A stretch of 64,000 bases of DNA from NCBI GenBank assembly GCA_934621885.1, contig CAKTUH010000002.1, positions 1 through 64,000 of the forward strand, read 5' to 3'. The position numbers and the translations under genes are program-made. The notes under the pieces were generated by a model. It saw only the letters and a list, made by a program, of their open reading frames with translations. It searched no databases and was not told the origin of the DNA. Source of the DNA: an uncultured Collinsella sp. (GTDB taxonomy: Bacteria > Actinomycetota > Coriobacteriia > Coriobacteriales > Coriobacteriaceae). This document shows positions 1-8,233 of the stretch, in pieces. Position 1 is the first letter of the stretch. The number at the start of each line of letters is the position of its first letter.

Positions 1-159
1 GGATATCTGACGCAGACCTTTCCCACCAACGGCAAAGTCGTTGCGATTCCCATAGAGGGCAAATCGGCCGAAATGACCATTGCCGCCGCCTGGCTGCCAC
101 AACGCAAGAACGACCTGCTCGATGTCTTCCTAGATGAGTTCCTGATTACCACCGACTAA
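1..159 (+). CDS. C-terminal fragment, possibly LysR-type regulator
   Basis: An open frame enters from the left edge and stops at TAA 157-159, giving 52 residues. The tail contains AIPIEGKSAEMTIAAAWLPQ followed by RKNDLLDVFLDEF. A run of strands and then a last helix of this kind resembles the end of the substrate-binding domain of LysR-family transcription regulators, but the DNA-binding part is outside the window. The call rests on this short tail only, and another periplasmic-binding-fold protein would look similar. The gene ends 18 bases before the first repeat of the alternating 15-mer array, with no separate U-tract terminator visible. Confidence 0.4.
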   Translation, partial: GYLTQTFPTNGKVVAIPIEGKSAEMTIAAAWLPQRKNDLLDVFLDEFLITTD

Positions 160-177
160 AGCCGACCCAGCAAATCA

Positions 178-393
178 TCTCGATCTGTAACAGTTACTCG
201 GCAAAATGGGCCCCAAATGTTACAGATCGAGACAAACCAAACCCGCCTGTAAGAAAATCTCGATCTGTAACAGTAACTCGGCCAAATCCACCCCTCGTGT
301 TACAGATTTAGACAAACGGAGGTCGTCCCGCCGAAATATCTCAATCTGTAACAGTTAGCCGCCCAAATCGGGTCCAGGTGTTACAGATTGAGA
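178..393. repeat. Array 1 of alternating 15-mers (three 55-bp dyads)
   Basis: Three dyads lie at 178-232, 258-312 and 339-393. Each has a left 15-mer like TCTCGATCTGTAACA, exactly 25 variable bases, and a right 15-mer like TGTTACAGATCGAGA. The gaps between dyads are 25 and 26 bases, so six 15-mers recur every 40-41 bases in alternating orientation. The same arrangement occurs at 25284-25499 and 32330-32544. The spacers of this array differ from those of the other two. Function unknown. Confidence 0.9.
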
Positions 394-440
394 TTTTGTT
401 TGGGAAGTTGAGAATTGGACCGAAAACACGGTTCCCAAAT

Positions 441-473
441 AACAAAAAAGCTCGCCGGCTAGGCCGACGAGCT
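441..473 (-). terminator. Rho-independent terminator of tRNA-Met
   Basis: On the minus strand the stem AGCTCGTCGG pairs with CCGGCGAGCT (one mismatch) around a short loop and runs into a stretch of six T. It lies 10 bases past the 3' end of the tRNA, as expected for its terminator. Confidence 0.75.
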
Positions 474-482
474 GCAAATTCT

Positions 483-559
483 TGGTCGCGGGGGCAGGAT
501 TTGAACCTACGACCTCCGGGTTATGAGCCCGGCGAGCTACCAGACTGCTCCACCCCGCA
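483..559 (-). tRNA. Initiator tRNA-fMet (CAT anticodon)
   Basis: The minus strand folds into a complete cloverleaf of 77 bases with an encoded 3' CCA. The anticodon loop is CTCATAA, so the anticodon is CAT. The anticodon stem has three consecutive G-C pairs next to the loop, a hallmark of bacterial initiator tRNA. The D arm GGAGCAGTCTGGTAGCTCG closely follows the E. coli initiator. The 1-72 pair is T-G, a weak pair where initiators characteristically lack a Watson-Crick pair. It therefore supplies formylmethionine for translation initiation. Array 1 lies just past its terminator. Confidence 0.97.
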
Positions 560-645
560 ATGTCTGGACGCCTCATGTGCGCAAGAAAGAATATTACGCG
601 GGACTTCGGTAAACGGCAAGGAAAATCTCGTAGAGCATAATTCCT

Positions 646-1806
646 TCATATCTTGAACACCCGTGACGACGGAAAGACCAGGACCACCCGACGCTCCGGG
701 ATCAGTCTCGTGCGCACCGGCACGCAAAACTCCCTGCTCAGACGCTTAGCAACCGCCTGGCACTGCGCCTGCGCATCGGCATCCCCGCAAAGAGGAAGCT
801 GCAGCTCAAACCCCGCGCGCGGAAACCCTGAGCGGCGCGCCAGCTCAACCGCCTGCGACGCGCACCCCACCCGCAGGCCATGCGCGCGGTAATAATCCGC
901 CGCCACGCAAACCGGATCAAAGCCCGGCGACTCAGCCGTATGGGTCATCGCGGCCTGACGCCCATTCAACCCAAAATTGCCATGCGAGATAACGTCGGCC
1001 GCCGAACACGTGCCGTCCCACGTCACATCGACATGCGACCAGCGATGACGACCGCCCAGCTCATCGGCAATATCCACCACATTCCACGCGTGATTGCCCG
1101 CGGGATTCTCGGCATCGCCCGCTTGGCCCCACACCACCGCGCTCGCCACGCCCACACGATCGAGCAGGTACTTGTACGCAAGCGACCAACCGTCGCACAC
1201 GGCATTACGCCCGATCAGCGCGGCGTGGGCAAAATGGCAATCGTCGGCGCCATCCACCTCGTCCGGCATCTCATGGGACGCCATCCCCTGGTAGGTGTAG
1301 GTAAAGTCTCGCAGCAGTAGGTCGTGAACCTGCAGCGCAATGGCACCCGCAGGAGCCGTGCGGTCCACGTTCCGCAGCAGGCGGGTAGCGCGACGCTCCA
1401 TCTTGCGCAGCGCACGACCCGCGGCCTCGGGCTCCATGCGGTAGACAAAATCGAGCCGTACATCACCCGACTCCGGACCTGGGTCGCTCCCGCAAATGGT
1501 GCGGCTGGCGTAAATGTAGCCGGGCCGGTCATGGCACGCCAGGTGGTAGAGCTCCGCCGCACGGGCAAAGCTGCCCACACCCGGCAGCACCACCGAGGGC
1601 TCGCGACGGGCAACCGCATTGTCAATCAAATCGTACAACCCACGTTCGCGCTGGCCGAGCGTCTGACGATGGGCCAAATACGCGCAGGAAGCGACCGCCG
1701 GTGCGCACGCATCGTGCACCGCCCGCGCGGCCGCCCACCCGCGGCGCAACCCCTCGGCAGCGGCTCCGCCGGCCCCAAGAAGCCCATCGGCACACGCAGC
1801 AAACAT
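646..1806 (-). CDS. Transglutaminase-like domain protein
   Basis: A 386-residue protein whose central part matches the transglutaminase/protease core fold. The Cys is at about 204 in NAVCDGWSLAYKYLLD, the His at about 239 in GNHAWNVVD and the Asp at about 260 in HVDVTWD, giving a complete papain-like triad. This family includes peptidases and peptide cross-linking enzymes; which applies here cannot be told. No signal peptide or membrane segment is evident, so it is probably cytoplasmic. The start lies 9 bases after the stop of the kinase-like gene upstream, so it should be the last gene of the VWA-PP2C-kinase transcript. That context suggests it is an effector or a target of the phosphorylation module. 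Confidence 0.85.
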   Translation of the reverse strand: MFAACADGLLGAGGAAAEGLRRGWAAARAVHDACAPAVASCAYLAHRQTLGQRERGLYDLIDNAVARREPSVVLPGVGSFARAAELYHLACHDRPGYIYASRTICGSDPGPESGDVRLDFVYRMEPEAAGRALRKMERRATRLLRNVDRTAPAGAIALQVHDLLLRDFTYTYQGMASHEMPDEVDGADDCHFAHAALIGRNAVCDGWSLAYKYLLDRVGVASAVVWGQAGDAENPAGNHAWNVVDIADELGGRHRWSHVDVTWDGTCSAADVISHGNFGLNGRQAAMTHTAESPGFDPVCVAADYYRAHGLRVGCASQAVELARRSGFPRAGFELQLPLCGDADAQAQCQAVAKRLSREFCVPVRTRLIPERRVVLVFPSSRVFKI

Positions 1807-1815
1807 CGCGCGCCC

Positions 1816-2907
1816 CTACGCAGCCGGAGCCTGCGCCATGCGCGCCACACGGCGGTCGGCAGCGCAGTACGGGCAGGCGGGCGCCCCCGCAGCCGTTACA
1901 AAACCGCGATGGAACACATGCCCGTGCCCACATTCAACCAGGTGATCACGGTAGTCACGCAACAGGCGACACCACTGGGCATCGGTCACGCGGCGTTCGG
2001 CACTATCGGCTCCGCTAAACAGCGAGCGCTCGTAGGCCTCGCGCAACAAGGGCGGTACATGGCTGAGCGGCAACGCCCAGGCAAACAGCCCCACCCCAGG
2101 CGCCGTGCCCACAAAGGGCGAACGCCCGTCGCGCACCTGACAGTCGACCGCGGGCGGCAGCGGATACTCGCCCTCCGCATCGGGCTCAACAGCGCCCTCA
2201 AAGGGATGAACACCGTTGCCCAACATGCGAAACACCAGCACTGCCAGGGCAAACAGATCGGTGGCCACGGTAAACGTAGGCTCGCCCGCCGCCTCCATCT
2301 GGGCATACGTGCGACCGTGGGCCGCGGCGATCAGCTCGGGCGCGGCCACGCCCGGCGCGCACGCCATGCACGGATGGGTACCACCGCGCTGCACATAGAA
2401 AGTGTCGGCGTCGATCAGGTGCACGCTGCCGTCGGGCGCCACCAGCACGTTGTCGCCCGAAAGATCCCCCACCACCAGCGCGTGTCCATTCACCACCGTA
2501 TGGTGCAGAGCATCGAGCACACGCGTCAGGGCGATCAGCGCATCGACGCAGGTCAGCGCCGATAAGCCAGCGGCCACCCTGGGATAGCGGTAGAGCTCGC
2601 TTGCCGCCACGCTGCCCACAGGCGCGCGGCGCATCAAAAAGCCCATGAACTCCGCCGCCTCGGAATCGGCATACAGCGCCTGGCGCGGCCAGCACACGGC
2701 GCGCAGCACGCCGGCCTGCACGGCCATAATCTTGTCGTGCAGCGCGACCATGTTCTGAATCTTGGCGCGGCGCTCGGGCGTTGTGTCGCGGTAGAGCTTG
2801 GCCACCGTGGCGCCGTCGCCCACAACGGTGCGCACCTCGCCCTCGCCGCCCGCGTTGATCACATCGCCCAGCTCGACGACGGTGCCGTTGCTGTCGTACA
2901 CGTACAT
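1816..2907 (-). CDS. Atypical protein kinase, TerY-triad/YegI type
   Basis: A 363-residue kinase-fold protein. It has a glycine-rich N-terminal loop (NAGGEGEVRTV), a probable ATP-binding Lys at about 37 (VAKLY), a catalytic loop GDLSGDNVLV (about 147-156) lacking the usual HR, and LIDADTF in place of DFG at about 164-170. These deviations are typical of the kinases that accompany VWA and PP2C genes, such as E. coli YegI. The C-terminal 35 residues carry Cys/His pairs (CGHGHVFH, CPYC) that look like a zinc ribbon. The ribosome site AGGAGGGG precedes the start. It sits 9 bases after the PP2C gene, so phosphatase and kinase are probably cotranscribed. Catalytic activity is likely but not certain given the altered motifs. 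Confidence 0.85.
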   Translation of the reverse strand: MYVYDSNGTVVELGDVINAGGEGEVRTVVGDGATVAKLYRDTTPERRAKIQNMVALHDKIMAVQAGVLRAVCWPRQALYADSEAAEFMGFLMRRAPVGSVAASELYRYPRVAAGLSALTCVDALIALTRVLDALHHTVVNGHALVVGDLSGDNVLVAPDGSVHLIDADTFYVQRGGTHPCMACAPGVAAPELIAAAHGRTYAQMEAAGEPTFTVATDLFALAVLVFRMLGNGVHPFEGAVEPDAEGEYPLPPAVDCQVRDGRSPFVGTAPGVGLFAWALPLSHVPPLLREAYERSLFSGADSAERRVTDAQWCRLLRDYRDHLVECGHGHVFHRGFVTAAGAPACPYCAADRRVARMAQAPAA

Positions 2908-2916
2908 GCGCCCCTC

Positions 2917-4119
2917 CTATTCCGTCTCGTCAAACGCGGTATCGTCGCCGGTCACGGCGACGGCCTCAAAATCATCGGGCTCGCCGATCACACAGTCTTC
3001 GAACACGCGATACGTCTCGGCGCGCTCGGCGGCGGCAGCGGTCGCCAGCTCGAGCGCGCGATCGAGCGCCGCGCCGCACATGAGCTGGTACTCGAGCTCC
3101 ACGCTAAAGCCGCCGCCCACGGCGCGGGCAACATCGCCGGCGCGCAGGCGGAGCTCGTCGCGCCACGGCAGCACGACCAGGTGCCCGTCCGCGTCCGCAA
3201 AGGACGCGCCCGTCGTCGCCAGGCGCTCGGCCGTCACGTCCTCAACTTCGTCCTCGGCCTCGCCCTCGGCGGCATCCTCGGCAAGATCCGCCAGCAAGCC
3301 GTCCTCGGTATTGATGAGCGCCACCACCGTCTTGTCGTCGTCCACGCAGGTCGCGGGCAGCGCGCGCAGGTAGTCGGCCGCACCGCCGCAGAGCGCCGGC
3401 ACGTCGTCCGCGTCGATATCGCATGCCATAAACAGGTCGATGGCCTCGCGGTTAAAGTCAGTCGGCGCACCATAGGAACCCGGCTCCCAGGTGGCAAACT
3501 TCTCGAGCATGCCGTCGGTCGCCATGAGCACGCCCGCGGCGCCCGCGGCAAAGCCAAACTCCCAGTGATAGGTATCGTGCAGAGGAAACACCTGGCACGA
3601 AAGCGGTCCGCGGTGCAGATGCGTCAGCGCAAACGGCGCGCCCGCGGCATCCACCGCAATCGCGCCGGAGTCGCCGGCGTTGCCATACCACACGCGCGCG
3701 CCATCCCACGCCACCAGGCACAGCGTGCAGGCAAACGAGGCAATGTCGGCGGCCGGCTCATTGGCGGCGACATCGGCAACGGCGCGAAGGGCGCGCTCGT
3801 ACACGCCCTTCAACGCCGAGGCGTCACCCGGCACCAGCTCGCCGCGCACGAACGCCTCGGCAGCCGCGTCGACCGCAGCCTCACTTGCCAGATGGGCGCC
3901 CTCGCCGCTCAAAATCATGGACGAGACGCCGTCCGCAACGGCGGCGACGATCGCCTGGCGCGGCGCGGGAGCGGCAGGGGCCTCGCGCGACTCGGCCGCA
4001 TCCCCCGCCTCTTCCGTGCGAGGCACCTCCACCACGCGCACGCAGTGGCAATCCTGGTTGCTGCGCTCTTGCAGCTTATGGCTGGGGCCGGTCACGCTGG
4101 CCTCGTAATGAATCAACAT
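2917..4119 (-). CDS. PP2C-type serine/threonine phosphatase
   Basis: A 400-residue phosphatase of the PPM/PP2C family. Metal-binding motifs appear in order: SNQD near 20-23, VADGVSS near 61-67 (Asp63), GNAGDSG near 147-152, MATDGM near 199-204 and VDDDKTVV near 288. The C-terminal third, about 100 acidic residues, lies beyond the catalytic domain and is unfamiliar. It would remove phosphates placed by the neighbouring kinases. It lies between the VWA gene and the kinase gene in the order VWA, PP2C, kinase, as in E. coli yegL-yegK-yegI. The start is supported by AAAGGA seven bases upstream. Confidence 0.92.
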   Translation of the reverse strand: MLIHYEASVTGPSHKLQERSNQDCHCVRVVEVPRTEEAGDAAESREAPAAPAPRQAIVAAVADGVSSMILSGEGAHLASEAAVDAAAEAFVRGELVPGDASALKGVYERALRAVADVAANEPAADIASFACTLCLVAWDGARVWYGNAGDSGAIAVDAAGAPFALTHLHRGPLSCQVFPLHDTYHWEFGFAAGAAGVLMATDGMLEKFATWEPGSYGAPTDFNREAIDLFMACDIDADDVPALCGGAADYLRALPATCVDDDKTVVALINTEDGLLADLAEDAAEGEAEDEVEDVTAERLATTGASFADADGHLVVLPWRDELRLRAGDVARAVGGGFSVELEYQLMCGAALDRALELATAAAAERAETYRVFEDCVIGEPDDFEAVAVTGDDTAFDETE

Positions 4120-4216
4120 AGCTGTCCTTTCTATCCGTACCAGCCGGGCGCGGCGGGCTCTGGTCCGTCCGGCGCCGCGTCCGGGGTTTGCTTGGATAAA
4201 CGCGCTGGTAGATGCC

Positions 4217-5065
4217 CTACTTGCAGAACTCTTCGAACGTGGTCACGCCGTCGGTGCACACAAAGCGAATGTCGTCGTCATCGCCGTCGAAGGTCTCGGA
4301 CGTGGCAATCGCCGTGCCGGGCGCCAGCTGGCTCATGCCGCACGCGATCTCGCTCATAAAGTGGAAGAAGCGGTCGAACGGTACGCCGTCGCTCGCGTCA
4401 AAGTTAGCCTCAAAATAACCGCCGCAGCTCTTGGTGAGCTGCTCGGCCGTAGCGCGATCAAAGTCACCAAAGCCCAAGAACACCACCTTTACCTGGTCCT
4501 TTGCGACCATCTTGGCGATAAGCTCGGCAGCCTCGTCCACGTTGCCGGCAGGCTCGTCGCGGCCATCGGTGTAGATGAGCACGAGCGAGCGCTTAACATT
4601 GATGCCGGCACGCAGCTGGCGCTGGGCATGGTCGTGCACCAGGTTGAGGGCGCGCACGATGCCGTCGTTGAGACGGGTAAGACCGTGGGCCTTAAGCGTA
4701 ATGTCGGGCAGGTCCTTGACGGGAACGAAGGCGGCGTCGGCCTCGTCCAGGTCGGATGCGGACGGGATGTCGGCGGCAGCGCCGGCGGGCCCGGCACCGT
4801 CCTCGTCGCCCTCGCCGGACACGATGTCGCGCAGGCGCATGACCTGGACATCGCTCGCCACGTTGACCATCGCAATGTCCACCAGCTCGCGGGCCTTGGC
4901 GTTTTCGCAGACCTTCTGCTTAAAGTGCGCGCGCCCGCGGTTCATCTGGGCCATGACGCCGGCGACAGAAGACGAGCAGTCGTTGACCGACACCACGCTC
5001 ATGTGCGGCTCGTTGAGGTAGCCGGTGCCGAGGATAGTGGTCGGGACGTTTTCGAAGCGATTCAC
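4217..5065 (-). CDS. VWA-domain protein, TerY/YegL-like
   Basis: A 282-residue cytoplasmic von Willebrand A domain. The MIDAS metal site is visible as Asp29-x-Ser31-x-Ser33 in VNDCSSS, a Thr in HGLTRLNDG and Asp in IYTDGRDE. A loop of about 35 acidic/Ala-rich residues (near 80-115) is inserted after the first helices. TerY-type VWA proteins act as metal-dependent protein scaffolds together with PP2C and a kinase. The start codon is GTG, chosen because AAAGGA stands six bases before it. It is the first gene of the downstream transcript; the 166-base gap upstream contains the palindrome TTCAGCTGAA. Confidence 0.88.
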   Translation of the reverse strand: MNRFENVPTTILGTGYLNEPHMSVVSVNDCSSSVAGVMAQMNRGRAHFKQKVCENAKARELVDIAMVNVASDVQVMRLRDIVSGEGDEDGAGPAGAAADIPSASDLDEADAAFVPVKDLPDITLKAHGLTRLNDGIVRALNLVHDHAQRQLRAGINVKRSLVLIYTDGRDEPAGNVDEAAELIAKMVAKDQVKVVFLGFGDFDRATAEQLTKSCGGYFEANFDASDGVPFDRFFHFMSEIACGMSQLAPGTAIATSETFDGDDDDIRFVCTDGVTTFEEFCK

Positions 5066-5157
5066 GAGTGATCCTTTCGGTTGGTGTGGCGGGCTCTGGA
5101 TGCCCGCCTTGTTGGCGACAGTGTGGCAGGAGGCCGAGGCGCCGGGCCGCCGCGCGA

Positions 5158-5167
5158 TTCAGCTGAA
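5158..5167. promoter_or_regulatory. Palindrome TTCAGCTGAA upstream of VWA gene
   Basis: A perfect 10-base palindrome in the gap before the VWA gene. It is preceded by CGCCGCGCGA; nearly the same 20 bases recur at 6266-6285 before the second kinase. Candidate operator shared by the two transcription units of the module. Confidence 0.4.
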
Positions 5168-5231
5168 AACGAGGATGGGCGGCATCGCGGGGTCCGGTCT
5201 GGCTCGCGGCGGGCGGGCGCCCCATCAGGCC

Positions 5232-6203
5232 CTACCCCAGCACGCGGGCCAAGCGGCGCCCCAGAGGTGTCGGCGGCAACTCGGTAACATCGCGGGTGCC
5301 AAAGGCAAGCTGAGCTGCCACGGCGCCCGCGGCATAGAGATCCGTTTTGGGCGTATACGGCCCGCCCACATGGGCCTCGGGCGCCTCAAAGCCGCGGCTG
5401 AGCACGCATTCGCGCAGTGCCGGGTCGCGCGCGGCGGCGTCGGCCTCGGCAAGTGTGACCGCGCAACCAAAATCGATCAGATGCACGGCGCCGGCATCGT
5501 CGAGCAGGATGTTTCCCGGATGGATGTCGCGGTGGATAATCCCGGCGCGATGAACAATGGCAAGCACCTCGAGCAGCCGGTCATAGAGCGCGCCCACCAT
5601 CTGTTCGCGTGCCACCGATCCCGGCTCGAGCCCGCGCGCATGCCGCTCAACCCATGTATCCGCCGGAAGACCATCGATGTATTGCTCGGACAGACACGCG
5701 AGCGGCTCAGTCGAAAGACGCGCATCGCAAACCGAGCCCAGCCGATACACATCGGCAAAACATGCATAGCCCGCCAGCGGCCCGGATAAAAACCGAGCCT
5801 CGCGCGCCAGCCGGGCAGCCGCATCCACATCCAGCGCAATCTTGAACACGCGCCCGCCGGCACGATACACCAGCGCGCTCGCATGCCGCGTGCCCGGTTT
5901 GGGGTAGATGAGCTCGGCAAACGGCAGCTCCGTTTGCACGGGGACTTCCGGCAGCGCGGCCATCGCGGCCGCGGCGGCATCCGCCAGCATCGTCTGCTGC
6001 GACGGCGTCGGCGCCAGCGGCGTGGCGATTGTCTCGTCGCCGACGGCCTGATCCCCCGCCTCGCGAGCCGCGCCAGGCCGCCGGGCAAGCACGCGCTCCA
6101 CACGCGCGGCGAATCGATCGAGCTCGGTCTCGGCGCCCAGCCATCCACGCGCCGCGCGGCACAACGGCTCCCACACATTGTTCAATACACCTTGGACATC
6201 CAT
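5232..6203 (-). CDS. Serine/threonine protein kinase
   Basis: A 323-residue protein with a complete kinase core after an N-terminal extension of about 105 residues. The ATP Lys is at about 121 (RVFKIALD), the catalytic loop IIHRDIHPGNILL at about 222-234, LIDFGC at about 242-247, and GFEAPEA stands where APE is expected. All canonical catalytic residues are present, unlike the neighbouring atypical kinase. No membrane segment is seen. The start is ATG at 6203, with GGAGG seven bases before it; a longer upstream reading frame exists but lacks this support. It is divergent from the FHA-like gene and leads the VWA-PP2C-kinase-transglutaminase genes, from which a 166-base gap separates it. Confidence 0.92.
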   Translation of the reverse strand: MDVQGVLNNVWEPLCRAARGWLGAETELDRFAARVERVLARRPGAAREAGDQAVGDETIATPLAPTPSQQTMLADAAAAAMAALPEVPVQTELPFAELIYPKPGTRHASALVYRAGGRVFKIALDVDAAARLAREARFLSGPLAGYACFADVYRLGSVCDARLSTEPLACLSEQYIDGLPADTWVERHARGLEPGSVAREQMVGALYDRLLEVLAIVHRAGIIHRDIHPGNILLDDAGAVHLIDFGCAVTLAEADAAARDPALRECVLSRGFEAPEAHVGGPYTPKTDLYAAGAVAAQLAFGTRDVTELPPTPLGRRLARVLG

Positions 6204-6275
6204 GGCATCCTCCGTCCGCTCGCCCAACTTGTCGGCGAGCCTACCCGGAGGCGGCCGCGCACCCGCGCCGCGCGT

Positions 6276-6285
6276 TTCAGCTGAA
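6276..6285. promoter_or_regulatory. Palindrome TTCAGCTGAA in the kinase/FHA divergent promoter
   Basis: The second copy of the TTCAGCTGAA palindrome, again preceded by CGCCGCGCG. It lies in the 170-base divergent region between the kinase start (6203) and the FHA-like gene start (6374), so one bound protein could affect both directions. Confidence 0.4.
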
Positions 6286-6373
6286 CGCCGCCGCCCGCCG
6301 CTCACGGTCGCGCGCGTCATCATTGACGGCATCTGATACCCTGCGAAGCTAAGTAATCGCGAAAGGACACCCC

Positions 6374-8176
6374 ATGGCCAGCGCCGCGCCCCACAATGCC
6401 TATGCCGAGCTGTTTGACCAGCTCGATACCCTGACCCGCTGCGGTTTTGGCGCGTGGTGCGCCCAGGCACTCGGCGACGAGGTCGCCTACGCCATTGACG
6501 TGGATTGGTATCGCGCGGGCGCGCAGGTGAGCGAGGTGCTCGCAGAGGCCGGCACGGAAGCCGCCTCGGAGCGCGTCCGCGACGAGCTCGAGAGCTTTTT
6601 GGGCGACTACTTTACGGTGCGTCGCCGCTCGGCCTCGCCCGAGCAGGTACTTTGCGGCAGCATTGCGGGCGATGCCGAGTTTCGCCCCCGCGCGCTAACC
6701 GGCAGCGCCGCGGCCTGCCTGCTGTTTTTGGAGCACGGAGGCCGCGACCCTTGGAGTGCAGTGGACGAACCGGCGACGAGCGAGGCCGCCGACCCCAACA
6801 CCCGCGAACCCGATCCCGAGCTGCTGCGTCGCCAGATTGGCATGCTCTGTCTGCAATACGCCGTGCTCGAAAACGAAAGCGCCCTGCTGCGTAGCACCTG
6901 CATCAAGATGGGCTCATACGACCAGCGCGGCGGCATCGACCCTGCCACGCTCGCCTTTATCGACCGCGGAGACTGGGATGCTTTTCAACCCATCGTCCGT
7001 AACCGCAATTTCGCCAAGACGCAGCGCCGCATCGGCACGCTGCTGGACGCGCCCGGTTATTCGGAATCTTCGGATGCCGAGCTTCCGCTTGCCGAGCCGC
7101 AGCCCGGCAGCATTCCCTCAACGCCCAAGCCGGCCAATCGCAAGGCAGGCGCCGACTGGGTCAAATACCTGGCTAAACGCAGCTTTCTCACCGCTATCGA
7201 AGGCAATGTCGAGGTGCTGGCAGGACAGGCAGGCGCGATGCCCGCACATCGCGTTGAGCTCACCCGCACCGGCTGGCTGTGGAAGTTCACCCAAGGGCGC
7301 GCCGAAGATGCATCCGCGCGGCGTGCGCCGATCGCTTCGGACGACTCGGCCGCCTGGCAACAGGCCGGCCAGCTCCTCGCGCGCTGGATTTGGGAGTGCA
7401 GCACGGCGACTACGCCCGGCAAGACCATCCATGCCGTCGATGACGCCACGCTTGCCCTGGCCGCCGCTTCCGCCGGCAACGAAAGCGGCCTCGTCGAGTT
7501 TCGCCTGCTGCGACAGACGCTCCGTCGTAACTTGGGCAAGGCCTGCTGGATGTTCAACTGGCTGCAAAAGAAGGGCGGCCGTGCCGACCGCGGCGTCTTC
7601 GTGCTCGAGCAGGCGGACTATATCGTGAACCACTACCTGGGGCCGCAGCTCGCCGCCGTGCTGTACGGCATCGCCCACGACATGGAACTCGACCGCGCCG
7701 GCCTGGGCGCCGCTGCCGCCGAGCAGGGATTTGGCAGCATGCAGATTGAGCCGCCGGCAAGCGACGCCACCGTGCCCGCCGGGCTCAACCGCACGCTCGC
7801 GCTCGAGATTTCTATCGCGCCCGGCGGCGACCACCTGGCACCTGGCAGCGAGGCACTTTGGAAGACGGTGCCCCTCGACGGCTGCCGTGCGTGCCATTTG
7901 GGCCGCGACTCACGCGCACTCGATGCGCCCGGGGATGGCGCAGGCATCAAAGCCATTATCCTCAGCAGCGCCGATATCGGCAGACAGGCGCTCGACCTGC
8001 GCATACGCGAGGACGGCTCGCTACGTGCAACCGTCCACAACCCCGCCGGCGTCTGGATCGAGAACCGCCACATTGCTTGCAGCGAACAGGCCGACCTGCA
8101 CCCTGGCGAGCACATCTTTATCCCCGGCAACGACCTGAGCTACGTGGTTGTCCCGCGCTGGCAAATCGTGGCGTAG
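6374..8176 (+). CDS. Large protein with FHA-like C-terminus
   Basis: A 600-residue soluble protein. The first 480 residues are not recognised; they are alpha-helical looking, with a proline-rich break near 235-250. The last 100 residues (CHLGRDSRAL, SSADIGRQALDLRI, NPAGVWIENRHI, LHPGEHIFIPGND) have the strand pattern and the GR...N.GV.IN-like signature of a forkhead-associated domain, a phosphothreonine reader, though the usual Ser/His are not clear. It is divergent from the kinase gene and shares its regulatory gap, so it is plausibly the phospho-dependent reader or output of the module. AAAGGA precedes the start. The FHA call is moderate and the rest of the protein has no known function. 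Confidence 0.6.
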   Translation: MASAAPHNAYAELFDQLDTLTRCGFGAWCAQALGDEVAYAIDVDWYRAGAQVSEVLAEAGTEAASERVRDELESFLGDYFTVRRRSASPEQVLCGSIAGDAEFRPRALTGSAAACLLFLEHGGRDPWSAVDEPATSEAADPNTREPDPELLRRQIGMLCLQYAVLENESALLRSTCIKMGSYDQRGGIDPATLAFIDRGDWDAFQPIVRNRNFAKTQRRIGTLLDAPGYSESSDAELPLAEPQPGSIPSTPKPANRKAGADWVKYLAKRSFLTAIEGNVEVLAGQAGAMPAHRVELTRTGWLWKFTQGRAEDASARRAPIASDDSAAWQQAGQLLARWIWECSTATTPGKTIHAVDDATLALAAASAGNESGLVEFRLLRQTLRRNLGKACWMFNWLQKKGGRADRGVFVLEQADYIVNHYLGPQLAAVLYGIAHDMELDRAGLGAAAAEQGFGSMQIEPPASDATVPAGLNRTLALEISIAPGGDHLAPGSEALWKTVPLDGCRACHLGRDSRALDAPGDGAGIKAIILSSADIGRQALDLRIREDGSLRATVHNPAGVWIENRHIACSEQADLHPGEHIFIPGNDLSYVVVPRWQIVA

Positions 8177-8233
8177 CGCCGGCAGCGCGTATACAATGGT
8201 GCGCGTCCTTTTACGCCGACACCTGGAGTAGAC

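Noticed and set aside
178..393. CRISPR array reading of the 15-mer repeats
   Set aside because: Repeats are only 15 bases, alternate in orientation, are limited to six, and share a spacer between arrays. No cas genes are in the window.
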